From contig NZ_JAJNEC010000005.1 of NCBI RefSeq assembly GCF_021044425.1, positions 744,001 through 808,000 of the forward strand: a stretch of 64,000 bases of DNA. The letters run 5' to 3'. The first letter of the stretch is position 1. Every line of letters starts with the position of its first letter. The translations under genes and the position numbers were made by a program. The notes under the pieces were generated by a model, which ran no database searches, was not told where the DNA came from, and saw nothing but the letters and a program-made list of their open reading frames with translations. The DNA is from Niabella pedocola. GTDB lineage: Bacteria; Bacteroidota; Bacteroidia; Chitinophagales; Chitinophagaceae. Shown piece after piece: positions 34,818-43,751 of the stretch.

Positions 34818-35807
34818 ATGAAACTTTTCTATCTTCCCCTTATTACCTGCATTGCTTTTGCATGCTGTTCAAAAAGCCAGGACAAGGAGTCCGGCAACAG
34901 TACCTGGGGCCAGCAACCGGCCCTGCCCGTGGTAGACGGCCATTCAAGTTCCACCATTTCCGGTAATCAATACTATGTGAATGTTATGGGCAGCACCCTG
35001 CCACGGATGCCTGTTTTTCCTTCCCTGTCTGTAAAGCCGGGTATTGCCCGGGGTTATGTGGCTGATTTAAGCGGTAAACCCATGAAGGGCGCGCATATAG
35101 GCGTTTCGTCTTCTATGACCGGTGGATTTTATTCCAGCGGAAGCGGGATCACGGACGATAACGGGTATTATGAGTTTACCATTCCCGGCGGTGCGGCCTA
35201 CTTTTTTGGCACGGCTACCACGATCACTTATAATGAAACGCCCGCAGTTGTTGCGTTATATCCCGTTGGCGGCACTTCTTCTTTTCCCTCAGGCAACGGG
35301 GTGGTTAAAAACTTCGTGTTGCTTTCCTACGGTCCTGCCAATCCGGATGAAGTAGCACAGCAACCGAATAATGAAAGCAATTATTACGGAGGTGCGTTGT
35401 CGTTCTGGTTCAACACGAACGACCCGGACGACCCCTATCAAAACCCTGAATACCTGCCGGATAACGGTATCATTGAAATTGAGCTGATTCCCGTGGGAAC
35501 CGGCTTATACGGAGAAACAAGGTCCTTTAAAATTACCCGGCAGATAGGCACCCAGTCTGCATTTGCCATTCACAATATCCCGGTAGGTAAATATACCATT
35601 AAGGCCAAAATGAGTGATGGGCACCCGCTAAAAATGAACGCCATAGGTACAAAAGCCAATGTGTATGAGCATCTCGGACTTAAACCCGACAATGCTATTG
35701 GTACGTCTACGGTAACCTTTACGCCCAATCATCAATATACACCGGTAATGGTCGCATCCTTTAAAAGCAACTGGGATGCACTGGAAATCGGATTAAAGAT
35801 GGAATAG
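34818..35807 (+). CDS. Carboxypeptidase-regulatory-like lipoprotein, first of a tandem pair
   Basis: A 329-residue lipoprotein (LITCIAFACC; lipobox with two adjacent cysteines). A beta-sandwich of the carboxypeptidase regulatory type follows at about residues 70-115 (ARGYVADLSGKPMKGAHIGV, then ITDDNGYYEFTIPGG). The C-terminal half has another sandwich-like segment with IEIELIPVGTGLYG and HNIPVGKYTIKAKMSDGHPL. It resembles the protein encoded 85 bases downstream, both in domain order and in the IPVGKYTIKA/IPIGRYTLTA phrase, so the two are likely duplicates. Cell-surface location is expected; role unknown. Confidence 0.78.
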   Translation: MKLFYLPLITCIAFACCSKSQDKESGNSTWGQQPALPVVDGHSSSTISGNQYYVNVMGSTLPRMPVFPSLSVKPGIARGYVADLSGKPMKGAHIGVSSSMTGGFYSSGSGITDDNGYYEFTIPGGAAYFFGTATTITYNETPAVVALYPVGGTSSFPSGNGVVKNFVLLSYGPANPDEVAQQPNNESNYYGGALSFWFNTNDPDDPYQNPEYLPDNGIIEIELIPVGTGLYGETRSFKITRQIGTQSAFAIHNIPVGKYTIKAKMSDGHPLKMNAIGTKANVYEHLGLKPDNAIGTSTVTFTPNHQYTPVMVASFKSNWDALEIGLKME

Positions 35808-35892
35808 CACGGTTACCATTTATTGCCCAATACCCACTCCAGGAAGCAACCGGCACTTAGGCTTCTTATACACAAAATGAAACAAACTCATA

Positions 35893-36621
35893 ATGCGAAA
35901 CAACATATACTTTTATATAATCTGTTTAGCTCTATTCCTGGCATCCTGTAAAAAAGAAGGAAACGCCAGCGAAACCGAAACAGGTTATGCAACCGGAAAA
36001 GTGGTCGATACCCAGGGAAAGCCACTGGGCGATGTAGAAATAACAATAGAAAACACACTCACGGGTACGTATGTATCCTATGTTGGAAAAACAGACATCA
36101 ATGGAAGCTATAAGATCAAAATCGGCAAGGTAGGCACCTATCATGCCAATGCCTACCTGGTAAAAAACTATAACGGTAAAAGCTATCGTCTGCCGCTGCA
36201 CCCAGACAACGACGCCGTTTTTAGCAATGCGGGAGCCATCAGAAACTTCCAATGGAAACTTTCCGGTGCCATGCCGGAGGATGGACATTATGGCTCTCAT
36301 ATTGAACTTAATGATGAAATAGGAGTAAACATTGATGCTCAAAGTATTGAATACACCCTGACACCTGCGGGCAAACTAATTGACGGCTCAGATGGCACCG
36401 TGTTAACACTGCATACAGGGCAACCCAACACCCCTTCTTACAATAAACTGACCGATATACCGATTGGCCGCTACACCTTAACCGCGGTATATGTTAAGGA
36501 TGGCACAAGACACCCGCTTCGGCTTAAGTACACCCTTGGGTCAGACAACTACCAATCCGGTTTAACCATCGATTTTCCGGAACCGTGGTATGAAGGAGTT
36601 GCGGTAACGTACAATTATTAA
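35893..36621 (+). CDS. Carboxypeptidase-regulatory-like lipoprotein, second of a tandem pair
   Basis: A 242-residue lipoprotein (ICLALFLASC). A carboxypeptidase-regulatory-like domain lies at about residues 30-75 (ATGKVVDTQGKPLGDVEI, then GKTDINGSYKIKIG), followed by a second sandwich segment with SIEYTLTPAGKLID and LTDIPIGRYTLTAVYVKDGT. It is shorter than its upstream relative but keeps the same order of segments. Such paralogous lipoproteins may be structural parts of the envelope. A GC-rich hairpin lies 18 bases downstream. Confidence 0.8.
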   Translation: MRNNIYFYIICLALFLASCKKEGNASETETGYATGKVVDTQGKPLGDVEITIENTLTGTYVSYVGKTDINGSYKIKIGKVGTYHANAYLVKNYNGKSYRLPLHPDNDAVFSNAGAIRNFQWKLSGAMPEDGHYGSHIELNDEIGVNIDAQSIEYTLTPAGKLIDGSDGTVLTLHTGQPNTPSYNKLTDIPIGRYTLTAVYVKDGTRHPLRLKYTLGSDNYQSGLTIDFPEPWYEGVAVTYNY

Positions 36622-36639
36622 ATATATCTCAGGTAGCAG

Positions 36640-36682
36640 GATCCGGCAAAGGTGCTTTATGAAGCGCTGTTGCCGGATCTTT
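36640..36682 (+). terminator. Probable terminator after the lipoprotein pair
   Basis: A perfect 10-bp stem GATCCGGCAA/TTGCCGGATC (36640-36649 with 36670-36679) with a 20-base loop that can itself fold through AGCGCT, followed by TTTG. The U-tract is short, so termination is likely but not certain. Confidence 0.65.
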
Positions 36683-37143
36683 GTATACAGGCACCGGTGC
36701 TTCCCCCAAAATCGGCGACTGTTTACGGCAACCTTGCTTCTATACCTCCCAGCGAACAACAGCTTCCTTTGAACCGGGATTCATCATACTGCATGCTGCG
36801 ACGTCAATATATTGGAATACTTCAACATCGTTATAAAATACTAAGGTTTTTAAAATAGCAGGAATCGCCGTTTATCCGTTATATACTGTTATATGAACTG
36901 TTGTTTGGAATAACTAGGAAGCCTCCTGTTGCGGCAATATTCCTGATGACGCCATAATAATCTTTAATTCGTAAAGATATCCGGAGAGCCCCTATCCAGG
37001 CCTTCAAAAGCCATGGTGCGGAAACAGCTCAGCCGGTTATGGCAAGTGCATCTTTTTTCGCATGACAGGATTAAAGGTTCAGAAAACGCCGCGTTGCAGC
37101 GCAACGAAAGGTCTTTATTGCTACATCGGCATGGTTACGCAAA
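36683..37143. other. Gene-free stretch
   Basis: About 460 bases between the lipoprotein terminator and the hairpin upstream of mepB's end. A short CGTTGC-AGC-GCAACG palindrome lies near 37092. No coding frame here is convincing. Confidence 0.4.
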
Positions 37144-37188
37144 CAAACGAGCCACACTTTTACCGGGAGTAAAAGCATGGCTCGTTTG
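37144..37188. repeat. Long hairpin downstream of mepB
   Basis: Two 20-base arms (37144-37163 and 37169-37188) pair at 18 positions around a 5-base loop CGGGA; the arms begin and end with CAAACGAGCC/GGCTCGTTTG. It lies 15 bases beyond the mepB stop on the minus strand. It may terminate mepB transcription, but no long U-tract follows on either strand, so a stabilising or repeat element is equally possible. Confidence 0.6.
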
Positions 37189-37202
37189 CACTAAAATTGA
37201 AA

Positions 37203-37703
37203 TCAATATTGGTTTATGATCGAATTCAATTTGCTATGATTCGTATTTTTTATTTCCGTCAAATCTATGAAATAGTTCGCCTGCCAGGCCTTTGTTTTTT
37301 CGGCTTGCTGATTCAGGCAAAGATCCCAGTTTGTATATATCCTGAAACCGCGTTTACCCTCCTTATTGCCAACCGTCAGGATTTTCTTTGCACCCAATAT
37401 CGATTTCGGGAAAAAGAAAAACCCGGATCGGTTTTGCCAGGCAGTTGCGATCATAAAAAAATCAACAGCACCGGCAAGGTTCAATGGCTGGGTTTGCCCT
37501 TCAGGATCCCGTTTCCACAGGGTTACAAAATGACCCTCTTTTTTAGGCGTGCGTTTTGCCTTGCGGAAGATTACACTCCGGTTTTCTATTTGAAAGCTGC
37601 ATCCCGAATAGGCCCGGCATTCCGGGTCTTCGGTTAAAACGGCTATATGCAGCCCGCCCGTTTTTAATAGCCACTGTTCTATATCATTTAATACCTGATC
37701 CAT
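37203..37703 (-). CDS. MepB family protein
   Basis: A 166-residue cytoplasmic protein that fits the MepB family, named after the third gene of the staphylococcal mepRAB multidrug operon. Matching segments are FQIENRSVIFRKAKRTPKKEG, VDFFMIATAWQNRSGFFFFP (here given in parts), FPKSILGAKKIL and the end of the family, KRGFRIYTNWDLCLNQQAEK with WQANYFIDL. No enzymatic activity is established for the family; it looks like a compact nuclease-like or nucleotide-related fold without obvious catalytic residues. It follows the cupin gene by four bases and is therefore co-transcribed with it. Confidence 0.82.
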   Translation of the reverse strand: MDQVLNDIEQWLLKTGGLHIAVLTEDPECRAYSGCSFQIENRSVIFRKAKRTPKKEGHFVTLWKRDPEGQTQPLNLAGAVDFFMIATAWQNRSGFFFFPKSILGAKKILTVGNKEGKRGFRIYTNWDLCLNQQAEKTKAWQANYFIDLTEIKNTNHSKLNSIINQY

Positions 37704-37707
37704 CTGC

Positions 37708-38253
37708 CTATGTATGACTACAATACCGGTTTACCAGTTTTTTCTGAAGGCCCGAAATTCCGGCAATAAAATTTAATAACCCAAAAAAAGGAATCATCAG
37801 GGCTCCGGCTCCGGCAGGGCGCATATCGCTTATTTTGGAAACCACGGCCAATGCCAGCAGGCTTTTGGGGATGCCTTTTTTATCTGTTTTACGGTCACCG
37901 GCCAATCCGTACAGGATCCGCAAGGCATTTTCAAAACCTTCAGATCCGGGAAGTACCACGGTGGTAAAAACGACCGGCTCCGGAGATACATTGGAAAAGC
38001 GGTGCCACTGGCCGGGCGCCACGGTTAATTTTTGCCCGGCACCCAGTACCAGGGTTTCCTTCTTCATCGTAATGGTCAATGCCCCCGTAACCACGATAAA
38101 GGTTTCCGAAAAATTGCGGTGATAATGCAGCGGTGTGCCCCCACCCGGCATTAGGGTCACCTGTAATGTAGTGATCCGCCCATTGGTGGTTCTGGCCGTT
38201 TGGGTAAAAGTTACCTGGTCTTTAATAACCGGATTTATAATTGTCCGTTCCAT
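37708..38253 (-). CDS. Cupin domain protein with C-terminal hydrophobic tail
   Basis: A 181-residue protein. The cupin core shows GGTPLHYHRNFSETFIVVTG (His, His and Glu metal ligands) and LTVAPGQWHRFSNV (third His). After it, residues about 125-175 hold two hydrophobic stretches (KSLLALAVVSKI, GALMIPFFGLLNFIAGISGL) that could be a membrane hairpin, an uncommon addition to a cupin. It is the first gene of a two-gene operon with mepB. Function unknown; the other cupin in the window (33640-34113) lacks this tail. Confidence 0.82.
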   Translation of the reverse strand: MERTIINPVIKDQVTFTQTARTTNGRITTLQVTLMPGGGTPLHYHRNFSETFIVVTGALTITMKKETLVLGAGQKLTVAPGQWHRFSNVSPEPVVFTTVVLPGSEGFENALRILYGLAGDRKTDKKGIPKSLLALAVVSKISDMRPAGAGALMIPFFGLLNFIAGISGLQKKLVNRYCSHT

Positions 38254-38482
38254 ATAAAGGGTTAAAATGATTTAAATAAAGCAGTACACCCTTTCAGGTG
38301 CTGTTGGTTGCGTACCCGGTAGCGAAACTATCACAAGCCGCAATATCTTCAAAAGCCGGTCGACATAAGCAGCAGATTCCATACAAACAACCCCCAAGGT
38401 CGACCAATGTGCAGGTGCATCTTTGTTTACCCCATCAGGTCTGCAGTCAACCAAAAAGGATACACGGCCTTCTTCCGGCCGG

Positions 38483-38956
38483 TTACCGGAAAAGCGCCTT
38501 CTCCATTACAACGATGTTCCGGTTTCCCATCACCATCCGCTCCAATGCCATCCAGCCAAGCCTCGTGTAAAGTGCTTCCGCCGTGTGGGTAAACAAATGT
38601 ATTTTTTCGAGGCCCAGGTTCCGGCAATGGCCGTGTATATAATTACATAAAGCAGCTCCATATCCCCGGCCTCTTTCGGAGGGCAGGGTATATACCAGGG
38701 CCAGCCAGTTTTTATAGATCTTCAAATGCGGCACGTGGTCCAGTAATCCTACATGTTCGTAAATGCCACCGGTGGCAACAGGTGTTCCGTTCAGCAGCAG
38801 CAATACCTGGAAGGGTATTTTACCTGCTACCATGGTCATGAGTCGCTCCTGCGTGTGTTCAGCCGGAATCTGCCACTCTGAAAAATACCAGCCGGCGATC
38901 AGCTTTAATGATTGCTGATCATCCGGCTGTACTATTTTAAATGCAATGCTGTTCAT
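38483..38956 (-). CDS. GNAT family N-acetyltransferase
   Basis: A 157-residue acetyltransferase. The acetyl-CoA loop is ERGRGYGAALCNYI (motif A), preceded by the beta-strand ALVYTLPSE; motif D/C features include LIAGWYFSEWQIP near the start and KIHLFTHTAEALYTRLGW, the usual tail helix. These enzymes transfer an acetyl group from acetyl-CoA to a small amine or protein. It is monocistronic by spacing. The substrate cannot be inferred. Confidence 0.9.
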   Translation of the reverse strand: MNSIAFKIVQPDDQQSLKLIAGWYFSEWQIPAEHTQERLMTMVAGKIPFQVLLLLNGTPVATGGIYEHVGLLDHVPHLKIYKNWLALVYTLPSERGRGYGAALCNYIHGHCRNLGLEKIHLFTHTAEALYTRLGWMALERMVMGNRNIVVMEKALFR

Positions 38957-39054
38957 TTATTTATTAAGCTGCTGTATATATCCGTTGATTGCAGCCGCAT
39001 ATGCGGCGATCGCCTTCTTGTACAAAACGGCCTTTATGCAGCCATCCAATGGTA

Positions 39055-39900
39055 TTATTCAATCTTTTGTAATGTGGTAGTAGACGCTGTATTGGTAACG
39101 ATCTTTTTGATTTCACCGGTAGGCAGTGGGATCATCGATACCAACGTGGCAGCCGATTCCTGTTTTACCATGCCCACACCGTGCGCCATCCAAACGGTGA
39201 TCTTTTCACTGCCGTTGGCGGTTTCCTCTTTGCTTTCGACCTTTGACGTGATCTTGGTGATCACTTCATAAGAAAATTTATTACATACAAAGCTGCCGGC
39301 CGGCACCTTAATGGTTTCAACTGTTCCGGATCCGGGCGCCTGTCCGATCTCCTGCCTGGAAGATCCGAATTTACCGTTATTGGTATATTCAATAAGCTGC
39401 TCCTGCGCCAGGGGGCCATCTACGGTGATGACACTGCCCTCCTTTAATGCATTCTGCATGATCAGATACGCAGGGTATCCGGACACCGCGGCCTTGGTTA
39501 CTTTTATATTGGGCATTTTGCCGAACAGTTCCACATATTTATACCAGGCATCGGGCACTTTTATTTCAGTATAGGTTTTACCATTCAGGGTAAAAATTTT
39601 GTTGTCCATTGTCAGGGAAGAATCTTTGAATTGTACTACGGCGTGCAGGTTATATACGGCAATACCCGAAGAATCCTTACTGCCGGAGATATTTTGCGTA
39701 ACCGTACCTGTAGTCCCTCCGTCGCTTTCTACTTTGTAAATAAATTTTTTATTCCTTGCGGGGATAAAGTTGCCTGCTTTTTCCGGATTTTTAGGGTCAT
39801 CGATATCGCTGCTGTCCGGTTCGCAGCCGGTGCAGAGGACGGCCGCCAACAATACGGCCATTGCCGGCCTGCTGATGTTGTTCATTAATTTGTTGTACAT
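39055..39900 (-). CDS. Lipoprotein of unknown function
   Basis: About 281 residues. The ATG at 39900 (or 39885) gives a clean lipoprotein signal (MNNISRPAMAVLLAAVLCTG, next residue the lipobox Cys); the longer frame from 39990 would add 30 residues ahead. I do not recognise a family. The mature part is rich in Thr, Ser and Lys and has beta-strand-like alternation (KKFIYKVESDGGTTGTVTQN, TVETIKVPAGSFVCNKFSYE), with a late ITVWMAHGVGMVKQES phrase. The last is reminiscent of DUF3108-like or similar periplasmic beta-rich proteins measuring or carrying lipids, which is only a guess. Confidence 0.75.
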   Translation of the reverse strand: MYNKLMNNISRPAMAVLLAAVLCTGCEPDSSDIDDPKNPEKAGNFIPARNKKFIYKVESDGGTTGTVTQNISGSKDSSGIAVYNLHAVVQFKDSSLTMDNKIFTLNGKTYTEIKVPDAWYKYVELFGKMPNIKVTKAAVSGYPAYLIMQNALKEGSVITVDGPLAQEQLIEYTNNGKFGSSRQEIGQAPGSGTVETIKVPAGSFVCNKFSYEVITKITSKVESKEETANGSEKITVWMAHGVGMVKQESAATLVSMIPLPTGEIKKIVTNTASTTTLQKIE

Positions 39901-40068
39901 GATGATAAATTTATTTGGGAGGCAAATGTATCTACGGTGCATCGTCCTGTAAAAACAAGGCGATGAATACGGCCGTTTGCCGTCAGACAACCGTTTTGGC
40001 CGACGATCTCATGTTTTATGCTGCTGCCTTTGCGATGATTGCAGATGTTTGTGCGCTTTGCAATTAAA

Positions 40069-40470
40069 TTTTTAACCGCAAGGTGCGCAAGGTTTTTCGC
40101 AAGGCACGCGAGAGTATTATCAGATATTGCGTCCTGTTCTGTCGCGTCCTTCGCGGATGCTTTGCGGACATTGCGGTTAAATGCTACATCACCAGGTACG
40201 CTAAAGAAATTTTCATTATTCTGGTTCCCGTTGCAGATACTTGGTACGCTTTGTGATTAAATTTTTAACCGCCATTTTTCGCAAGGCACGCGAGGGTATT
40301 ATCATATCAGTGCTTCCTGTTCTGTTGCGTCCTTTGCGGACTTTGCGGTCAAATCCTAAACCGCCAGGTGCGCAAGGTTTTTCGCAAGGCCCGCGAGGGT
40401 ATTATCATATCAATGCTTCCCGTTCTGTTGCGTCCTTTGCGGATGCTTTGCGGACTTTGCGGTTAAATGC
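40069..40470. repeat. Three-unit CGCAAGG-type intergenic repeat
   Basis: Three imperfect units at 40069-40184, 40259-40354 and 40357-40470. Each has a left part with several CGCAAGG words (AACCGCAAGGTGCGCAAGG), a middle GAGGGTATTATCATATCA, and a right part with the complementary sense (GCGTCCTTTGCGGA, ending TTTGCGGTTAAAT), making a large hyphenated palindrome. The last unit ends eight bases before the stop codon of the GH92 gene. No open frame makes sense across them. Confidence 0.8.
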
Positions 40471-40477
40471 TACCACT

Positions 40478-42820
40478 CTAGTATTGGTTACAGGGGCGGC
40501 TGCCCATTTCCAGTACCAGCTTTCCGCCTTTTACCAGTTGTTGCCAGGGCACAAAAGGCCTATGCAGTTTTTGCTGATTGAGCGCTATAGATTGCAGATA
40601 GATATGGCTGCTGTCGTTATGTTTTGTTTCAATAATAAAATCGCCACCGCTATAAAACTGTGGGCTAAGCCGGATGGTTATTTTATCAAACAGCGGGCTA
40701 CCGATACCCATTTGTGTATGGGGACCGGTTAGTCCTTTGATATCAAACAAGCCGATGGAGGCCATTACAAACCAGGCACCCAGCTGGCCCTGGTCTTCAT
40801 CCTGGCCAAAGCCATACCCATGCACACCCTCCGTACCATAAAACTGGTTGCAGATAGCCCGCACCCATTTTTGCGTAAGCGATGGCCTTCCGGAAAAATT
40901 AAACAGCCAGGAAACATGCAGGTTCGGCTGGTTGCCATGATTGTAAATGCCGCCCACACCTGCAAAGGCATCAATGGTTGCACCGCCGCCAAACAAGGAT
41001 TTTTGCGAAACCGTGAAAATACTGTCTAACCGGTTATTGAAGGTTTGTGCGCCCATTTTCCGCACCAGCGCCTCTATATCATGTGGCACAAAATACGTGT
41101 ATTGCCAGGCGTTACCTTCCTGAAACCCGCGCCAGGGCTGCGACGGATCAAAGGGTTCAACAAACCGGCCGTTTGCCAGCCGGGGCCTTACCAGCTTTAA
41201 CTGCGGATCGTAGACCTTTTCCCAGGCTTTTGATAAACGCATCAGGGTATCCTGGTCGTTTTTCTTTCCCAGCATCCGGGCCCATTGGCCTACGGCATAA
41301 CTGCTGAAAGCATATTCCAGCGTGTGCGAAACCGAGAACTGCCACAGCTCGCTGCTGCCGCTGCCCGAATCCAGGTGATTGACGTATCCGTACCTGCGGA
41401 ACCGGTCCAGGTCCATTTTTCCAGCGCCGAAGGGCCGGTTCCTCCATTCCAGCTCATTCTTCCGTGCCGCCTCATAGGCCAGCGCCACATCAAAATCCCG
41501 GATGCCGGCCATATAGGCTGCTGCAAAAACAAGTCCCACAAAATTGGTTCCCACACCCGAAACGTAACGGCTGTTTGCAATGCCGTCTCCCAGCCAACCG
41601 GCATCCTTATAAACCAGTAACTGGCTTTTAATAAAATCTGAATAATATTCCGGGTATACCAGTGCCCAAAGCTGCGCCAGGTTCCAGTAAATACCCCATA
41701 CCGCGTCCGTGTTGTAATGCTGGTGCAGCGGCCGGCCATTTTTATCCAGCGGGATCTGCCCGGTGGTGCCGTCATTTTTTGGATAAGCACCGTTTACATC
41801 ACTGGCAAGCCCCCTTCCTAATACCGCATGATAAAGGCCTGTATAAAACTTCACCAGGTCGGCCTTGCGCCGGCCCTCTGCTTCAATCCGGCCCAGGCAG
41901 GCATTCCAGGTTTGTTTTGATTGTGCCCGGGCCTGGTCAAATGAAAGCCGGGATGCTTCCGCTTGCAGGTTCAGCCGCGCATTTTCAACCGATGTATATG
42001 ACAAGCCGGCCTTGATGGTTACCGCCTCCTGTGCTTTTGTGGAAAAACCAAGATAGATGCCGGCGCCTTTTCCTTTTGCCTCTTTTACAGCTGCATGTAT
42101 CGCCGTTCCGTTGAAAGCACCACAGGCACTGTATGCCTTATCAATCACCGCAGAAAAGTAAAGGGTCACCGATGCGCCGGGCTGATACTTTTGAATATAC
42201 GCGGGCAGGGTGGTTACCCAACCTTCAATACGGCCATCCGGCAACACACGCACCTCGGCGTCCTTTACGGGTCCGCTTTCCCCCTGCTGGTTACCAATGT
42301 CAAAAAGGAGGTATGCCTGTTCTGCTGCAGGAAAGGTATAGCGATGAAAGGCCACCCTTTTGGTAGCCGTTAGTTCCGCCCGTATATGATAGTCTTTAAG
42401 CCACACAGAATAATAGCCCGCCGTACTGATCTCGTCCTTACGGTTGAAGCGCGACCGGTAGCCGCTATCCGGGGCTTCCAGTTTTCCCGGCACCGTTTGT
42501 AATGCCCCTGTAATGGGTGCAAACACAATACCCCCGATCTGGAACTCATGAAAGTTTGGAAAGCCCTCGATGGAACTGTCCCGGTAATCATAGCCTGTTG
42601 CCTCCCAGCCGCTGGCATTCCCGTAGCTTCCGTTGGTAGCGGGCCCGGGCTTTGCCATCCCAAAGGGAAGCGCACCGGGCGCATAATGAAACCAGCGGCA
42701 GTGCGCCGTACCAATGCCCGGATCTACAAACTGCGTAAAATCTTTTTGAGCATCCGCATGATTGCCCCATAAAAAAAATAGGATGGTTACATAAACCGGA
42801 AGCAAAATTGAATGCCGCAC
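40478..42820 (-). CDS. GH92 family alpha-mannosidase
   Basis: A 780-residue exported enzyme (signal RHSILLPVYVTILFFLWGNH) that appears to start at GTG. GH92 hallmarks are FVDPGIGTAHCRWFHYAPGA, GMAKPGPATNGSYG, IEGFPNFHEFQIGG, the catalytic-acid block FQEGNAWQYTYFVPHD and a C-terminal IGSPLFDKITIRL. The metal/base motif usually written GNDDCGQ is here GQDEDQGQLGAW, a variant form. GH92 enzymes are calcium-dependent exo-alpha-mannosidases that act on N-glycans or yeast mannan. It is the last gene of a four-gene mannose operon, and would release the mannose used by the upstream genes. Length is typical. Confidence 0.94.
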   Translation of the reverse strand: MRHSILLPVYVTILFFLWGNHADAQKDFTQFVDPGIGTAHCRWFHYAPGALPFGMAKPGPATNGSYGNASGWEATGYDYRDSSIEGFPNFHEFQIGGIVFAPITGALQTVPGKLEAPDSGYRSRFNRKDEISTAGYYSVWLKDYHIRAELTATKRVAFHRYTFPAAEQAYLLFDIGNQQGESGPVKDAEVRVLPDGRIEGWVTTLPAYIQKYQPGASVTLYFSAVIDKAYSACGAFNGTAIHAAVKEAKGKGAGIYLGFSTKAQEAVTIKAGLSYTSVENARLNLQAEASRLSFDQARAQSKQTWNACLGRIEAEGRRKADLVKFYTGLYHAVLGRGLASDVNGAYPKNDGTTGQIPLDKNGRPLHQHYNTDAVWGIYWNLAQLWALVYPEYYSDFIKSQLLVYKDAGWLGDGIANSRYVSGVGTNFVGLVFAAAYMAGIRDFDVALAYEAARKNELEWRNRPFGAGKMDLDRFRRYGYVNHLDSGSGSSELWQFSVSHTLEYAFSSYAVGQWARMLGKKNDQDTLMRLSKAWEKVYDPQLKLVRPRLANGRFVEPFDPSQPWRGFQEGNAWQYTYFVPHDIEALVRKMGAQTFNNRLDSIFTVSQKSLFGGGATIDAFAGVGGIYNHGNQPNLHVSWLFNFSGRPSLTQKWVRAICNQFYGTEGVHGYGFGQDEDQGQLGAWFVMASIGLFDIKGLTGPHTQMGIGSPLFDKITIRLSPQFYSGGDFIIETKHNDSSHIYLQSIALNQQKLHRPFVPWQQLVKGGKLVLEMGSRPCNQY

Positions 42821-42847
42821 TTTTAAACCATTTATATAAAAAAAAAG

Positions 42848-43726
42848 TTACCTGCCTGCAATTTGCCGGCGATGCCAGCTTCCTGCGGCACCATACAATG
42901 CAGCAGTTTCTCCCAATATCGACCGTTTTACTTCCACGAAGGGAAAGCGTTTGTGCAGTACCTGTTCCATTTCCTGTTGAAAGGCCTCGTAAGCACCGGT
43001 AATATTTCCGCCGATCACCACGGCTTCCGCCGGGTTCATTTCAATGAAGCATCCTAAAAAGGTGCCCAGGTTCTTACCAAACTCTTTAAACAGCACGGGT
43101 ATTCTTGTATCTGCCGCTGCATGTGCCGCAATTTCTTTTACCCCTTTGAGCACGGTTCCGGATACGGCTGCATACTGTTGTACAAACCACCTTGTACACA
43201 GGTAATCTTCAGCAATACCCTCCCGGAACGGATGTTGCCACAAATCGGCATTTTCAGCAATACCATGTTCGTAAAATGCAGAACCCAGACCTGTGCCTAA
43301 CGTAATCCCTACCACTTTATCAAAGCCACTTGAGGCGGCGCCGGCAAAGATCTCTCCCTGCAGAAAACAGGCTGCATCGTTTTTAATAAAAAGCTGTTGC
43401 GGATCTGTACCCAGTTGCGCAGCAAGCAGTTGTTTTATGTTGAGCCCGTACAGCGCTTCGTATTTTCCCTGAGCCGTCATCAGACTTACTCCGCCCTGGT
43501 AATCGAACGGCCCCGGCATGGCAATGCAAATTTTAGATACCGTAGCCTCCTGCATCGCTGCTTTCATGCAGGTACTCCAGGTAAGCACAACTGCTGCTGC
43601 CGCTGCACCCGAGTCTACCGGCGTTCGCACCAGGGATGACTCCAGCAGGTGCCGTTTTTCCACATCGATCAGTGCCGCCGTAATATGCGTTCCGCCGATA
43701 TCAACCGCCAGTACAAGGTTATTCAT
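42848..43726 (-). CDS. ROK family sugar kinase, probably for mannose or glucose
   Basis: A 292-residue cytoplasmic protein. It has the ATP-binding loop VLAVDIGGTHITAALID at the N-terminus, a catalytic Asp in FIKNDAACFLQGE, the GTGLGSAF phosphate loop and VVIGGNITGAYEAF near the end. The HxC..CGxxGC zinc motif seen in most ROK glucokinases is not visible; FREGIAEDYLCTRWF occupies the region. There is no helix-turn-helix, so it is a kinase rather than a repressor. Its position between a phosphomannose isomerase, a sugar permease and an alpha-mannosidase argues that it makes mannose 6-phosphate. Confidence 0.9.
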   Translation of the reverse strand: MNNLVLAVDIGGTHITAALIDVEKRHLLESSLVRTPVDSGAAAAAVVLTWSTCMKAAMQEATVSKICIAMPGPFDYQGGVSLMTAQGKYEALYGLNIKQLLAAQLGTDPQQLFIKNDAACFLQGEIFAGAASSGFDKVVGITLGTGLGSAFYEHGIAENADLWQHPFREGIAEDYLCTRWFVQQYAAVSGTVLKGVKEIAAHAAADTRIPVLFKEFGKNLGTFLGCFIEMNPAEAVVIGGNITGAYEAFQQEMEQVLHKRFPFVEVKRSILGETAALYGAAGSWHRRQIAGR

Positions 43727-43751
43727 TGTTTTCTGGAATGCGTTATTTTAT

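Noticed and set aside
37144..37188. Hairpin considered as a transposon end or attachment site
   Set aside because: There is no integrase, transposase or tRNA nearby and no second copy in the window.
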